In this document: piece after piece, positions 8,801 to 17,647 of the stretch
How positions within the stretch are numbered: the stretch's first letter is position 1
Layout of the letters: every line of letters begins with the position of its first letter
NCBI GenBank assembly: GCA_001803045.1
Contig: MHAR01000012.1
Span: forward strand, 62,001-126,000
Direction: 5' to 3'
Length of the DNA: 64,000 nucleotides
DNA from: Ignavibacteria bacterium RIFOXYB12_FULL_35_14
Lineage (GTDB): Bacteria; Bacteroidota; Ignavibacteria; Ignavibacteriales; Ignavibacteriaceae
Made by a program: the position numbers and the translations under genes
The notes under the pieces: generated by a model
The model's input: the letters and a program-made list of their open reading frames with translations, nothing else
Told to the model about the DNA's origin: nothing
The model's database searches: none

Positions 8801-9034
8801 ATTAACTATTTCAATAAAGCCGAATTTATTTTTAATCCAGAAAAAATTATCAAGTTTATCAATTTTTTGTCTTATACCTTCCTGTTCGAGAAAAGTAAAC
8901 GGATAGTTGACTTCTATTTGAGATAGGATTTTAATTATCTCTCCACTTAATCCTTCAGAAATTAATTCTCGAATATAATCGTTGTTAAGCAAAGTATAAG
9001 TTGTATTTTGACAAAGAATTCCAGGAAATTTCAT
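5897..9034 (-). CDS. Multi-PAS hybrid histidine kinase-like protein with degenerate ATPase domain and C-terminal receiver
   Basis: This 1045-residue protein lacks clear membrane segments. Several PAS-type repeats (for example DNTDDLIFITDSSGFIQSIN and NPDAVLICDKENLKFLEVNE) precede a dimerisation helix with the phosphoacceptor H561 in LFHELLTPINVILGF. The expected ATPase domain follows, but the N-box region reads LLLLLLKITAKLSD instead of N-x-x-x-N-A, and no G-boxes (DxGxG, GxGLG) are visible. A long acidic, coiled linker (about 800-915) leads to an intact receiver: acidic pair E-D in YFEDQID, phosphoacceptor D971 in FIVIDINLQ, T in FAVTAY and K in FISKP. It is the last gene of the exopolysaccharide run. 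It may act as a phosphatase, scaffold or receiver rather than a kinase. Confidence 0.8.
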   Translation of the reverse strand: MKFPGILCQNTTYTLLNNDYIRELISEGLSGEIIKILSQIEVNYPFTFLEQEGIRQKIDKLDNFFWIKNKFGFIEIVNRKLTEYFNTDFAQLEGNHEELFFSVETHRIIKSFNNITCETKEAVRIEGIKFVDKEKEEKFNLIDIPIIDGEDTVIALICFSIQPNEEKKSEIVENYQQKRINLKQFPFVAAILSNTGSIIKINSKFQELYGVKSNEFENSLINEVFLPNFIRIYKDFIASKETEFAIKSLELFPNQPYPLSILLGKIFDENNKTAAIMLGVKNEITEELVAEQQSNLGMIENLIRNNPDAVLICDKENLKFLEVNEIAINLYGYRRDEFLQMDLTDLYSTEDIQLLLDSSSANVREGSFQGPYKHKKKDGAIILVEMSRYSVKFQDREAHFNLIRNITDRLEVEKRNQSFKTAFDNTDDLIFITDSSGFIQSINQQVTKVLGFTKNELINSSFASLSSDEDRSRINLSIFHSNKKGESSISINLKTVDGRLLTVNVIASPILDFSKKIESFTLIGKVKQNIVSAESEAINKTAEDSPLKGTIGSKYLADLFHELLTPINVILGFAQDITDSIDKPTAEQKEASEIIRQNRTNLLQSMNAAIEYASLSETRLNLLPAETKITDVIDQLLKDVVELKGTLDVEFAYGKISSSLKFETDRQRFKYFLLLLLKITAKLSDQRKIYFSAYALDKDYFLVTFRDLQTHCSKSLVNQLNNIFHSKEIIPNKEFEVLKISLLVAQKLLKILKGKFLIISEEKDKNDYGIVFPINYSKTIIEEINQADGFENFEKKDDIKTATLQPESDKKLKVKLNEADELAAKLQNELKIEALREKIRKREAQKKHRRIKDDNDDIFKESADDELIEDAVEYFDVDLQENLDDQIEEEEIEVIETSAQKEKAPQPAVVKQTDEKVDISNLSCLYFEDQIDSQVLFRVQMKGLKNLNFAVSFEESLPLLDSGNYDFIVIDINLQGSYNGLDILRILRTMPRYENIPVFAVTAYVLPGDQQKFVLAGFNGFISKPIFRDQMIDHLAEVFNEPKQS

Positions 9035-9085
9035 TTTGTTTCAGCAGTGATTGAGATATAAGAATGATTTTTTTGATAGGAATTT

Positions 9086-10816
9086 TTAAAAGCTGATGCT
9101 CACTAGCTTTGTTTCTTTGGAGCGAATGACCGGAACAGCTACTTTAATTTTTTGTGTGACAAAATCTGATGCATAATCAAGACTTCTACCATCCAGCATG
9201 ATTTCAATTGTACTCAAATCGGAAAAATTCTTTTTAGAAAGGCTTAGCACAACATCATCAATATCTGCTTCGCCTCCATTTTCAATTTCAACAATATAGT
9301 TTTTATCTCCTATAAGTTTTGTCTTCAATTCAAGTTTATTTTTTTTTAACCACCAATCATAAACATGATTGTGTGTAGTTATCCAAACATCTTTTGATTT
9401 AATTTCCTGAATTGGCTGTATTAAAGCATCCACAAATTCCTTAAGACATTGCATTTGTGTATGGAAGTTCAAGCTGTACAAGCCACCCTCTTCATGAGTT
9501 CTGTTGAAGTCCAAAATATATCTATTGGCTTGCTCATTGATGCTTTCAATTTTTAATCTTTGAAAGATATCATAATCGTCAAACCCGGTTTTGGGAATAA
9601 CCAGTAATTTAGGATGACTTTCTAAGAACTGAGGAACAGCTCGATCTTCAATATTATCCGAAGCTAAGATATTTAGACTCAAAGCATCCATAGCATCTAA
9701 TGTTACTTTGTCGTAAAAGGTTTCCGGCGGACGAAATGCAATTGGTTTTCTTCCCATTCCTTTTTCTAAAGTAATGATCCCATTCGAAAGCCTGCTTAAC
9801 TGAGAATTGTGATCTTGCCATTTGAATAAAAGATGATCATCTCCGTGAAGACCAACATCGCCAACTTTCTTTAATCTTTCAAAACTTGGATAATCAATTG
9901 CTTCAGTGAGAATGTAAAATTGCGACGGCAGATTTTCTTGCTCAAGTAAATCTAATGCATTGTTAATATAATTGAATTTGAATTCGACATCGCATGAAAG
10001 GACTGCAGCACTTTGTTTTCCGTTTGGCCAAGTTTCCAATTGAACAACAAGTTCATCAGTTAGCCAATGAATAATATTCTTGAACAATTGGTTGGAGGTT
10101 TTCTGATGTTCTTTTGCTCCAACAACGGCAGAGAACTCAAACCCGAGCCAAACAAAATTTCCTTTTCCATAATTGCCAAAAACAGCAGAAGTGGTGTTAT
10201 CAATCTTATTCTTTCCTTCAAAAGGTATTATAGAATTTTGCCAGTATCCTAACGGGAAAGTATTTTCTGACATTATTCTAACTTCAACCGGTTTATCGTA
10301 AGTAGTGATTTGCAAACGAAAACCCGGAGGAATATTTGAGGAAATTGGAGTTGCGCCAAATAATGTATGAATTCTGCTTCCTTCCTTCTGTGTGATTTCG
10401 GAAACAAAGCTCACTCCAAATATTTGTTCTAAATCACCCCAACCTTTCCACTTTCCAACAGGATCGAAAACCCCTATCCCTAAAGTTGATAAAATAGAAT
10501 TTCCTTCATTCATGAATTCTTTTATTGAACGAATTTCATTTTCGGTTAGACATTTTGCGGCGGGCAAAATAAGTAAAGTGTATTCATCCGATAAACCATC
10601 TTCTAGATCATCATCTATTATTATTTCGTACTTGTACTTATTCTGAATTAGGAACAATTCCCAACGATAAAAATTATCAGTTAACCATAATGTATTCTCG
10701 CTTGGCAATGCTATTGTGTTTTGAGGATAAAGCAGGGCAATCTTTTTTTGTTGGGCCGATAAATTGGTGCAGAAGATTGTAATGAATATTAATATATAAC
10801 CAAGATTTATCTTCAT
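9086..10816 (-). CDS. Polysaccharide deacetylase-domain protein with N-terminal GATase1-like domain
   Basis: A 576-residue exported protein. I chose the ATG at 10816 because it begins a clean signal peptide (GYILIFITIFCTNLSAQ); a longer frame from 10903 would overlap the upstream gene. The first half resembles a glutamine-amidotransferase/ThuA-like fold (LLILPAAKCLTENEIRSIK). The second half is a NodB-type deacetylase: VLSCDVEF supplies the acidic residues, HGDDH (324-328) the two metal-binding histidines, and AFRPPETF the substrate-groove arginine motif. The C terminus forms a beta-rich domain. It probably deacetylates a periplasmic or surface polysaccharide made by the neighbouring glycosyltransferase, a PgaB-like role. 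Its upstream neighbour is a full-length paralogue without the metal ligands. Confidence 0.78.
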   Translation of the reverse strand: MKINLGYILIFITIFCTNLSAQQKKIALLYPQNTIALPSENTLWLTDNFYRWELFLIQNKYKYEIIIDDDLEDGLSDEYTLLILPAAKCLTENEIRSIKEFMNEGNSILSTLGIGVFDPVGKWKGWGDLEQIFGVSFVSEITQKEGSRIHTLFGATPISSNIPPGFRLQITTYDKPVEVRIMSENTFPLGYWQNSIIPFEGKNKIDNTTSAVFGNYGKGNFVWLGFEFSAVVGAKEHQKTSNQLFKNIIHWLTDELVVQLETWPNGKQSAAVLSCDVEFKFNYINNALDLLEQENLPSQFYILTEAIDYPSFERLKKVGDVGLHGDDHLLFKWQDHNSQLSRLSNGIITLEKGMGRKPIAFRPPETFYDKVTLDAMDALSLNILASDNIEDRAVPQFLESHPKLLVIPKTGFDDYDIFQRLKIESINEQANRYILDFNRTHEEGGLYSLNFHTQMQCLKEFVDALIQPIQEIKSKDVWITTHNHVYDWWLKKNKLELKTKLIGDKNYIVEIENGGEADIDDVVLSLSKKNFSDLSTIEIMLDGRSLDYASDFVTQKIKVAVPVIRSKETKLVSISF

Positions 10817-10835
10817 CGTTTCGATGTTATTATAC

Positions 10836-12740
10836 TTAAATATTTTTTGTATTGTCATAATCAATATAATATATTCGGGATTCGTGAGGTTTAAGTTCGT
10901 CAATCGTTAAACGAATTAGACTGCCTCCATTTAGTTTTTTAAACTTTGGGAGTTTCGTTCCAATAATTTCTGTGGATAGCAATATATTGTTTATAATTTC
11001 GGATAGATCAGCATCAACTTCAATTTTTTCAGCTATGCTTTCACCCGAATTTGAAACTGTTAATCTTACTCGCCTGCTTCCCATTCTCTTAACACCAACT
11101 TCTATTTGAGTTTTTGTATTGAACCAACTGCTGATTTCGGAGGCAGTTGCTATCCAATAATTCTTTTTTCTTAAATCGTCAATTACGTTATTAATCACAT
11201 TAATATTTTGGGGCTGAAGTTGATATGAAGAAATAGACTTGAGCATATATAATCCGCCTTCAAATAATAGTCTATCAATATCTTCCTGGTATGTGTAAAA
11301 TTGATAAACGGAATCAGTTAAACCGAAATTTCCTATTATATCATTGTCATCACGGGAGGATTTATACATTCCTATAATTCTTTGGTTCTTCCAGGACAAA
11401 GTTTTAGGAAGTGAATTACCATTTATTGAATCTGAAATTAAGTAATTACAATCGGCACTTGTTAAAGCTTTTAATGTGCTTTTGTCATAAAGACCAAACA
11501 TTGGTAAAACTCCAGTAACTTTTTTAGCTGCTATTTCTTCAATTAAAGATTTACATCTTGTTATGCTTTGAAATTGTGTTTGATAATCAAATAAATTTCT
11601 TGTAGTGTCGTAGAGAGTAAAAGGAAATCCAAAAGCTATTGCTGGAATTATTTCTCCATATTGTGAGAGAAGTTTCAATTGGTGCTTGTTATCATTTCTA
11701 ATTTGATCCTGATCTATCACAAAAGTTGGGCTGATCTTTTTTTTCTTCACAATATCAAGTAAAGCATAAGTTGAGGAAAAATCAGTTCCAAAGTAAGGCA
11801 GAAAAATTGCAGCAGCATTAAAATCATTTGGCCAGTCTCTCACATAAGCAATTGGATTTCTGCAGAGCCAGTTTAACGAATTTCCAAGAAGACGTTCGAG
11901 ATATACATGATTATCTATCGAACCGATGATAGAATTAATTTCAAATCCCATCCAAATGAATCTGCCTTTCCCATACTCGCCATAAACAATTCCTGCACTC
12001 TTTTTAATTTCTTCTCTTACTAAACCTTCCTCGTATTTATAATTGTACCAGTAACTCACTTGAATTGATCTTGGTTCTAAAACCTCAGCAGCTATTGGAC
12101 GATCCCAAGTTGCTACTCTTAGTGAATAACCTGCTGGAATATTTGCTGTTAACGGCAGACCACCCCTAATTGTATGCACTTTTGAGATCTCATCGCTTTT
12201 AATTTCTTTAGCGAATCGAATTCCAAAAACCTCAGAAAAGAAGTTCCATCCTCTCCATTTCCCGTCATTCGAGTAAGATGCTGTACCGCTGGTTGCTAAA
12301 ACATTTCCACCCTGTTCTAAATATTTTTTAATCCGGATTATTTCTTTATCACTTAATGATTTTGATCCCGGCAGAATTAGTAAATCAAATTCTGAAAGCC
12401 CATTTGTCTCTATTAAATCATCAGAAATAATTTCATATTCATAGCCAAAATTGTTTGTGAACTTTTCCCATGTTTTCAAATTATCTTCGAGCCATGTGCT
12501 GCCTTCTGGTAAAAGATTTTTCGTATAAATGGAATTTAATATTGCTACCTTCTGTTTTTGAGATGTAAAAAAAGTATGAAGAGTATTAATGTTTGGTATT
12601 AATTCGTCAGATGTAAATATTCCATAAACTCCTTGAAGAATTAAGTAAAAATTTGCAACCGCTAATAAAACGATAATGAAACCTAGAAAAAGAGGAAAGC
12701 TCTGCCTGAGCAAACTTACTTTCTTTTTAGTTACTTCCAC
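10836..12740 (-). CDS. Membrane-anchored paralogue of the deacetylase, metal ligands missing
   Basis: This 634-residue protein has the same architecture as the next gene: one N-terminal transmembrane helix (FPLFLGFIIVLLAVANFYLI), a GATase1-like domain (LLILPGSKSLSDKEIIRIKK), then a region aligned with the deacetylase domain. The expected metal-binding motifs are replaced. AAIFLPYFGTDF stands where VLSCDVEF occurs in the paralogue, no H-x-x-x-H is present, and MFGLYDKSTLKAL replaces FRPPETFYDKVTLDAM. It is probably a non-catalytic partner or polysaccharide-binding subunit anchored in the inner membrane. It overlaps the upstream small membrane gene by 10 bases and is followed by the active-looking paralogue after 19 bases. 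Confidence 0.7.
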   Translation of the reverse strand: MEVTKKKVSLLRQSFPLFLGFIIVLLAVANFYLILQGVYGIFTSDELIPNINTLHTFFTSQKQKVAILNSIYTKNLLPEGSTWLEDNLKTWEKFTNNFGYEYEIISDDLIETNGLSEFDLLILPGSKSLSDKEIIRIKKYLEQGGNVLATSGTASYSNDGKWRGWNFFSEVFGIRFAKEIKSDEISKVHTIRGGLPLTANIPAGYSLRVATWDRPIAAEVLEPRSIQVSYWYNYKYEEGLVREEIKKSAGIVYGEYGKGRFIWMGFEINSIIGSIDNHVYLERLLGNSLNWLCRNPIAYVRDWPNDFNAAAIFLPYFGTDFSSTYALLDIVKKKKISPTFVIDQDQIRNDNKHQLKLLSQYGEIIPAIAFGFPFTLYDTTRNLFDYQTQFQSITRCKSLIEEIAAKKVTGVLPMFGLYDKSTLKALTSADCNYLISDSINGNSLPKTLSWKNQRIIGMYKSSRDDNDIIGNFGLTDSVYQFYTYQEDIDRLLFEGGLYMLKSISSYQLQPQNINVINNVIDDLRKKNYWIATASEISSWFNTKTQIEVGVKRMGSRRVRLTVSNSGESIAEKIEVDADLSEIINNILLSTEIIGTKLPKFKKLNGGSLIRLTIDELKPHESRIYYIDYDNTKNI

Positions 12741-13126
12741 TGCAAATCTCCAGATGAGCGGTCTTTATTAAATGATGAATAACCCTCCGAAGTGTATTTT
12801 CTATACTTTGATATACCTTTTTTTTCAATTTTTACTTTTCTTGTTGTATCGTTAGTTCTCATATCTTTTTCGTCTATTTCCATTTCAAAATCGTTGAAAA
12901 AAACTCGAGGGCGATTTGAACTTCCAGCCGGTTGACGAACCTCATTAAAATCCTCTTGTTCACGAACGGTTACCAGTTCGGCTTTAGTTGTACCCACATT
13001 TTTCAAAAGTGGTTTTTGCTCTCTCCTACTTCTTATTTTATAAAGGATATAGGCACCAATAGATAAAATAAAAGTGCTTATGGTGGCAATTAAAATAATG
13101 GTTGACAAAATTGTTATAAGTTCCAT
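12731..13126 (-). CDS. Small single-span membrane protein of the exopolysaccharide run
   Basis: This 131-residue protein has one N-terminal transmembrane helix (ILIATISTFILSIGAYILY) and a charged cytosolic tail rich in Lys, Arg, Asp and Ser. No family was recognised. It sits between the glycosyltransferase and the deacetylase-like genes, 29 bases after the former and overlapping the latter by 10. PgaD, the small accessory subunit of poly-N-acetylglucosamine synthase, occupies a comparable position in the pga operon, but PgaD has two membrane helices and no sequence similarity is claimed. Confidence 0.6.
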   Translation of the reverse strand: MELITILSTIILIATISTFILSIGAYILYKIRSRREQKPLLKNVGTTKAELVTVREQEDFNEVRQPAGSSNRPRVFFNDFEMEIDEKDMRTNDTTRKVKIEKKGISKYRKYTSEGYSSFNKDRSSGDLQWK

Positions 13127-13155
13127 GATTCACCTCTCAGATGCTATTTAAAAAT

Positions 13156-14547
13156 TTATGCGCCCGTTCTTTCCAATTTTCCCCATGTCATTTTAATCCC
13201 TAAAAACTCTTCCGTAGTTGACATGGCTTTACAAATATCAATGACTAAAATGAAGAACATTCTGTAGATTATAGTGTAAGGAAGCAATCTTACTTCTTCC
13301 TTTTCAACAACAATGCAGTAAAGAGCCGATAAAAAATCAAGCAGAGCTAAACCGATCCACCAAAAAATTATTAAAGATGAAAATCCAAATACCAACGCTG
13401 CAATTATGAAAAACAAATGAGCAGCGATATTCATTGGAGGCCAAATCAATGCTTCATAAAACATTGACCAAAGAATGACTGTATTTCGAAAATTTATTGT
13501 TGGATTTACAAGCAACCTTTTGTGTTTTCTAATTGATTGGATAATTCCCCTCGTCCATCGATATCTTTGTTTTAACAACTGTTGAAAACTTGATGGTGCC
13601 TCTGTAAATGAAATCGCTCTCGGTTCGTAGTATATCTTCCATCCTTTCGCAAGGATTTTTAACGTTAAATCTGCATCTTCAGCAAAAGTATCGCTTGAAT
13701 AATATCCTGCTTGAATGATTACATTTTTTCTAAACAATCCGATTGGTCCGGGAATAATATTAACAGCCCGAATAAAACTTTGGGCGCTTCTTGCCATATT
13801 CAATCCTTCAATGTATTCAAGCGCCTGAAGATCCGTCAGAAATCTTTTTCTATTAAATACTTTTACATTTCCGGCAACTGCACCAATTTCGTGATCTTTA
13901 AAATGACGAACTGCTCTTTTAAGTGAGTCAGGCGACAGTTGTGAATCGCCATCCATACACAAAACAAAATCGGCAGTTGAATATTGTATCCCCACATTTA
14001 ATGCAGTAGCTTTCCCGCCATTTTCTTTATTGATTAAAGAAATTTTTATTGGGTTGAATTTCCCTTCCATGTATCCGACAAAACTTTCAGCAATTTCTTT
14101 TGTATTATCAGTCGAACCATCGTTTACAATAATAATTTCATAGTCTCGATAATTTAAGTCCAGCAATGATTGAAGCGATAGCTTAAGTACTTTTGCTTCA
14201 TTAAAAACCGGAACTATTATTGATACAAACGGAGAAAAATTATTTTCTTCAAGAAATGTGTATTCATTCACATAAAGGTAAGCCAAAAATAAAATCACAA
14301 AGTACCTTACCAAAAGAATGATAAGAAAAAGCACCAAGCTTACAATTATGGAGTATTCCAGTAATGAGGTTACTGATAAAATTGTTTTAGGAAGAGTATA
14401 AATTATTATAAATAGCAAGAAAACAGACAACAATCCGCTAACTATCATTCTTTGCAAATATAGCTTTCCCGTGTCCTTTACAGAACCATTTTCATGTTCC
14501 TCATCAATCAAGAAAGGAATTTTCTGAATTTGGCGTAGTTTTTCCAT
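13156..14547 (-). CDS. Processive family 2 glycosyltransferase (PgaC-like)
   Basis: A 463-residue inner-membrane synthase. Two N-terminal membrane segments (residues about 35-90) precede the GT2 catalytic domain: FVSIIVPVFNEA, IIIVNDGSTDNT, the DxD-type CMDGDSQL, TFAEDADLTLK, and the product-binding QRYRWTRG (Q-x-x-R-W). Two or more membrane helices follow (from about 365), giving the layout of PgaC/hyaluronan-synthase type enzymes that polymerise and export beta-linked polysaccharides. The downstream deacetylase and upstream TPR/outer-membrane barrel protein point to a synthase-dependent exopolysaccharide. The sugar cannot be read from sequence. A 210-base gap upstream may hold its own promoter. 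Confidence 0.88.
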   Translation of the reverse strand: MEKLRQIQKIPFLIDEEHENGSVKDTGKLYLQRMIVSGLLSVFLLFIIIYTLPKTILSVTSLLEYSIIVSLVLFLIILLVRYFVILFLAYLYVNEYTFLEENNFSPFVSIIVPVFNEAKVLKLSLQSLLDLNYRDYEIIIVNDGSTDNTKEIAESFVGYMEGKFNPIKISLINKENGGKATALNVGIQYSTADFVLCMDGDSQLSPDSLKRAVRHFKDHEIGAVAGNVKVFNRKRFLTDLQALEYIEGLNMARSAQSFIRAVNIIPGPIGLFRKNVIIQAGYYSSDTFAEDADLTLKILAKGWKIYYEPRAISFTEAPSSFQQLLKQRYRWTRGIIQSIRKHKRLLVNPTINFRNTVILWSMFYEALIWPPMNIAAHLFFIIAALVFGFSSLIIFWWIGLALLDFLSALYCIVVEKEEVRLLPYTIIYRMFFILVIDICKAMSTTEEFLGIKMTWGKLERTGA

Positions 14548-14757
14548 AAAATAGATAACGTTCCCTCAGTGCTAAAAAACCAATTATAGTGCCAGCTTAA
14601 TAAAAGATACAATGAAAAGAAATAACCCTAATAAGTGTCTAACTTGAAACAAATCCTCTGTCACGTTTTGAATTAATGCAGAGTAAAATGAAACTATAAA
14701 GCAAAATAGATACGATTCTGAGCCAAGTACATTCAATAATTTTTCAACTGAAATAAT

Positions 14758-17631
14758 TTAAAACACCCAAAAAGCCGTTAATGAAATAGAGGTTGAACGA
14801 TAATTTACTTGCTCTCGTGCATTCTCACTGAAGACTAAGTGGCCTTGTAAAGTAAACGATTCAAAAAGTTTTAACGCTAATTTCGAGTTGAATTCTTTAA
14901 TCAATACATCATTGTTGGGTACTATTCCAATTTTTCCGCCAATATAAAAATCTATCACTTCATCACGAATAATATTAAAATCTCCCCATAAGCCGTGAGA
15001 TTCAAATTTATCTGGTGAATAATAAAGCGGGGTTTCAAAATCGTAACTCAAATTATAGTATTCATAACCCGCAATAAAATCGCTGCTGAACTTTCTGCCA
15101 ATTCTTAAAACAAGCAGATTACTTTTATTATCATCGGTTATTTTCTTGAAAGAATATTCTCCGGATAAAACCATTTGTGTTGGGGTGTTATATGAACCTT
15201 CAACAGAGTAGTCGGTGACTCTTAATTCTGAACCAATGAGAAACGGTGAATATAATGTTTGAGGGGCATCGCTTGAGCGGTATCGCCCAACCAAAGAATA
15301 CCGATCTTTAATTTCTGATTTGAGAGAAACTTCAGAAACATTTTGGCTCTGATTATTCAGATATTTTGTCTGACCAAAAGAAAACATCGCTGTAATCGAT
15401 TTTATTGGGATCACAATCAAGTTTGCAATTATCGTATTAAAATTTTCCTTTAGCGAATCAGAAGAAACATCTCCACGGTAAATTGAGCCTCCAAATGAAA
15501 TAAACTTCGTAAGCCCAAGTTCCGCCCGCAATCCTTGAAGATTATATTTAAAGCTTAAATTATCCTTGAAGTAATATGCTTCGGGAGTAAGTAAAATATA
15601 CGAAGGGAAGCTTGAAATGAATGAAGAAAACGATCCATCCAATTCGGAATCTTGGGGTAGCCAGCTTAACCTAGTTTTAATAAGCATTGATGATGGAGAA
15701 TCAGTCAATAGTTCAGAATACATTTTTTTAGCGTTCGAATAATCTTTCATCTTAAAATAGGAATCACCTAAAAATAGTTTTACTTCAGCATCATCATTAT
15801 TTAAAGCATACAATGATTTGAACTCCTTCAGTGCATTTACAGAATCACCTTTCCAGAAATACCATTTAGCTCTTTGCTTAACTAAATCGTAATCATATTT
15901 TTTTTCGATGAGGGATGTGTAAATCTTAATTGCATTTGAATAATCACTCGCACAAACGTAAGCGTTTGCTAATTCAAAATATATCTTCTCGTTATCTGGG
16001 GCTTTTAATAAATAATCTTTGAATGATGCAATAGCTTCTTCACATTTTTTTTCAGTTAGTAAATTTCGAGCATTCTGCAGCAGATTAAATAATTGATCAT
16101 CCTCAAATTGCTTTTGCTGAAGAAATAAATTGTATTTAAGCTCTTTTGCATCAGTATTTGCCGGATCAATTTTTTCAATTTGGGCAATAAAGCTTTCGGA
16201 TTCTGTAAACTTTTGTGTTTGATAACTTAAAATTGCTAAACTTATGAGTGCTTGCAAATTCTTCGAATCTTTATTTATAACTTTATAAAGTAGTGTGTAA
16301 GCCAAATCGGGATCCTTGTTCGTCCAAACTGCTATTTGTCCACGTAAAAGCTGGTATTCTGCTTTACCTGGATTTATTTCTAAGAGAACATCCGCATGAT
16401 TTTTTGCTTTATCAAATTCTTTGAACCAGGATAATTTTCTAGCAAGTTCAAATCTTATCTCATCGTCATCTGGATTAATATTTAAGTAGCTTGAATAAAC
16501 ATACTCTGCAGAATCAATATTACTATTTAAAACAAAATAATTAGCAAGTTCATTAACAGATTTTCGATCACCCTGGTTTGAGTTAAATTTTAACTTGGTG
16601 TCTTCAATCCTTCTACTTAGATACTGTTTCAGCTTCGCACTAATTTCTTCCTCTAAAGCCGAAAACGTAAAATCATCAACTTTATTTTTGTTTATCAGGT
16701 TTATTTGCTGTTTAGCTTCTTCCAATCGATTTACTTTTACTAATTCATTAATGAGTAAAATTCTAATTGAATCATTCGAAGTATTTTGCTTCAATATTTT
16801 TAAATATCTATCGATTGGATACTCATGTCCTTTTCGCTTTTGAAAAGTACCAGTTAATTTGTTATAACGATATGAAGTATCATTTACAGTGTACACTGAA
16901 CCTCTTCCCTGAGCCAGATTCAGCCCATCAATTGCTTCCTTAAAGAATGGACGAAATTGTAAAGCATCAGTAAATGCCGCAATAGAAATTTTATTCTTGC
17001 CCAACCATAAAGTAAAGTAACCGTACCTCGACAATAGCCTATGATCCTCCGGATATTTTTTTACATACTCCTTTAAAATGACTTCGCCTTTGGTAATGTG
17101 ATTATTTTTCGCAAGAATTTCAGTATAACGAATTACTTCATCGGCAGAGGGTTCTTCCAGCAAAAGATACTTATCATACCATTCTTCAGCTTCGTTCCAG
17201 TTACCTAAATTTTTATAGCATTTTCCTATTTCCAAATAATTCACGGGTTTACTCGGATAGAGGACAATTTCTCTTTTATGCCCTTCAATTTTATTGTATA
17301 GCTGGGTATACCAAACTTCAGTAATTCGCTCAAGCGCATTTGCTATTTTTTGATCATTTCGATTTAATTTAAAGGCAGAACGAAGATCGTAAACAGCAAA
17401 TTCATATTGCCCACGTGCTTCGTAGCATATTCCGCGTAAATAATAGCCTTCGGAATTTCGTGGATATTCGGAAATAAATTTATTGATAAGACCGATTGCT
17501 TCACCATAACGGCCTGCATTCATATGTACTGTTGCATTGCGTTTAAATTTATCTATAGGAGACTGAGCATGGAGGGAACGATCTGACTCTGAAAATAAAA
17601 TAATTACGCACAGTATAATTACTATTTTCAT
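14758..17631 (-). CDS. TPR protein with C-terminal outer-membrane beta-barrel (PgaA/YaiO-like)
   Basis: This 957-residue exported protein has a signal peptide (VIILCVIILFSESDRSLHAQ), then about 650 residues of tetratricopeptide repeats (such as GRYGEAIGLINKFISEYPRN and YSNAIKIYTSLIEKKY). The C-terminal 280 residues alternate as beta strands and end in the aromatic TAFWVF, typical of an outer-membrane barrel. This is the layout of PgaA/PelB/YaiO-type exopolysaccharide export proteins: periplasmic TPRs bind the polymer and partner enzymes while the barrel provides the exit pore. It lies 16 bases after the KaiC-like gene and upstream of the synthase gene, consistent with co-transcription. It was recognised by architecture rather than close homology. 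Confidence 0.75.
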   Translation of the reverse strand: MKIVIILCVIILFSESDRSLHAQSPIDKFKRNATVHMNAGRYGEAIGLINKFISEYPRNSEGYYLRGICYEARGQYEFAVYDLRSAFKLNRNDQKIANALERITEVWYTQLYNKIEGHKREIVLYPSKPVNYLEIGKCYKNLGNWNEAEEWYDKYLLLEEPSADEVIRYTEILAKNNHITKGEVILKEYVKKYPEDHRLLSRYGYFTLWLGKNKISIAAFTDALQFRPFFKEAIDGLNLAQGRGSVYTVNDTSYRYNKLTGTFQKRKGHEYPIDRYLKILKQNTSNDSIRILLINELVKVNRLEEAKQQINLINKNKVDDFTFSALEEEISAKLKQYLSRRIEDTKLKFNSNQGDRKSVNELANYFVLNSNIDSAEYVYSSYLNINPDDDEIRFELARKLSWFKEFDKAKNHADVLLEINPGKAEYQLLRGQIAVWTNKDPDLAYTLLYKVINKDSKNLQALISLAILSYQTQKFTESESFIAQIEKIDPANTDAKELKYNLFLQQKQFEDDQLFNLLQNARNLLTEKKCEEAIASFKDYLLKAPDNEKIYFELANAYVCASDYSNAIKIYTSLIEKKYDYDLVKQRAKWYFWKGDSVNALKEFKSLYALNNDDAEVKLFLGDSYFKMKDYSNAKKMYSELLTDSPSSMLIKTRLSWLPQDSELDGSFSSFISSFPSYILLTPEAYYFKDNLSFKYNLQGLRAELGLTKFISFGGSIYRGDVSSDSLKENFNTIIANLIVIPIKSITAMFSFGQTKYLNNQSQNVSEVSLKSEIKDRYSLVGRYRSSDAPQTLYSPFLIGSELRVTDYSVEGSYNTPTQMVLSGEYSFKKITDDNKSNLLVLRIGRKFSSDFIAGYEYYNLSYDFETPLYYSPDKFESHGLWGDFNIIRDEVIDFYIGGKIGIVPNNDVLIKEFNSKLALKLFESFTLQGHLVFSENAREQVNYRSTSISLTAFWVF

Positions 17632-17647
17632 TGCTGCAAATGGATCA

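Noticed and set aside
14579-14594. Minus-strand TGGCACTATAATTGGT resembling a sigma-54 promoter upstream of the glycosyltransferase gene
   Set aside because: The -24 half fits TGGCAC, but the -12 half has GG instead of the required GC, and no enhancer site or regulator was identified. Too weak to list as a feature.
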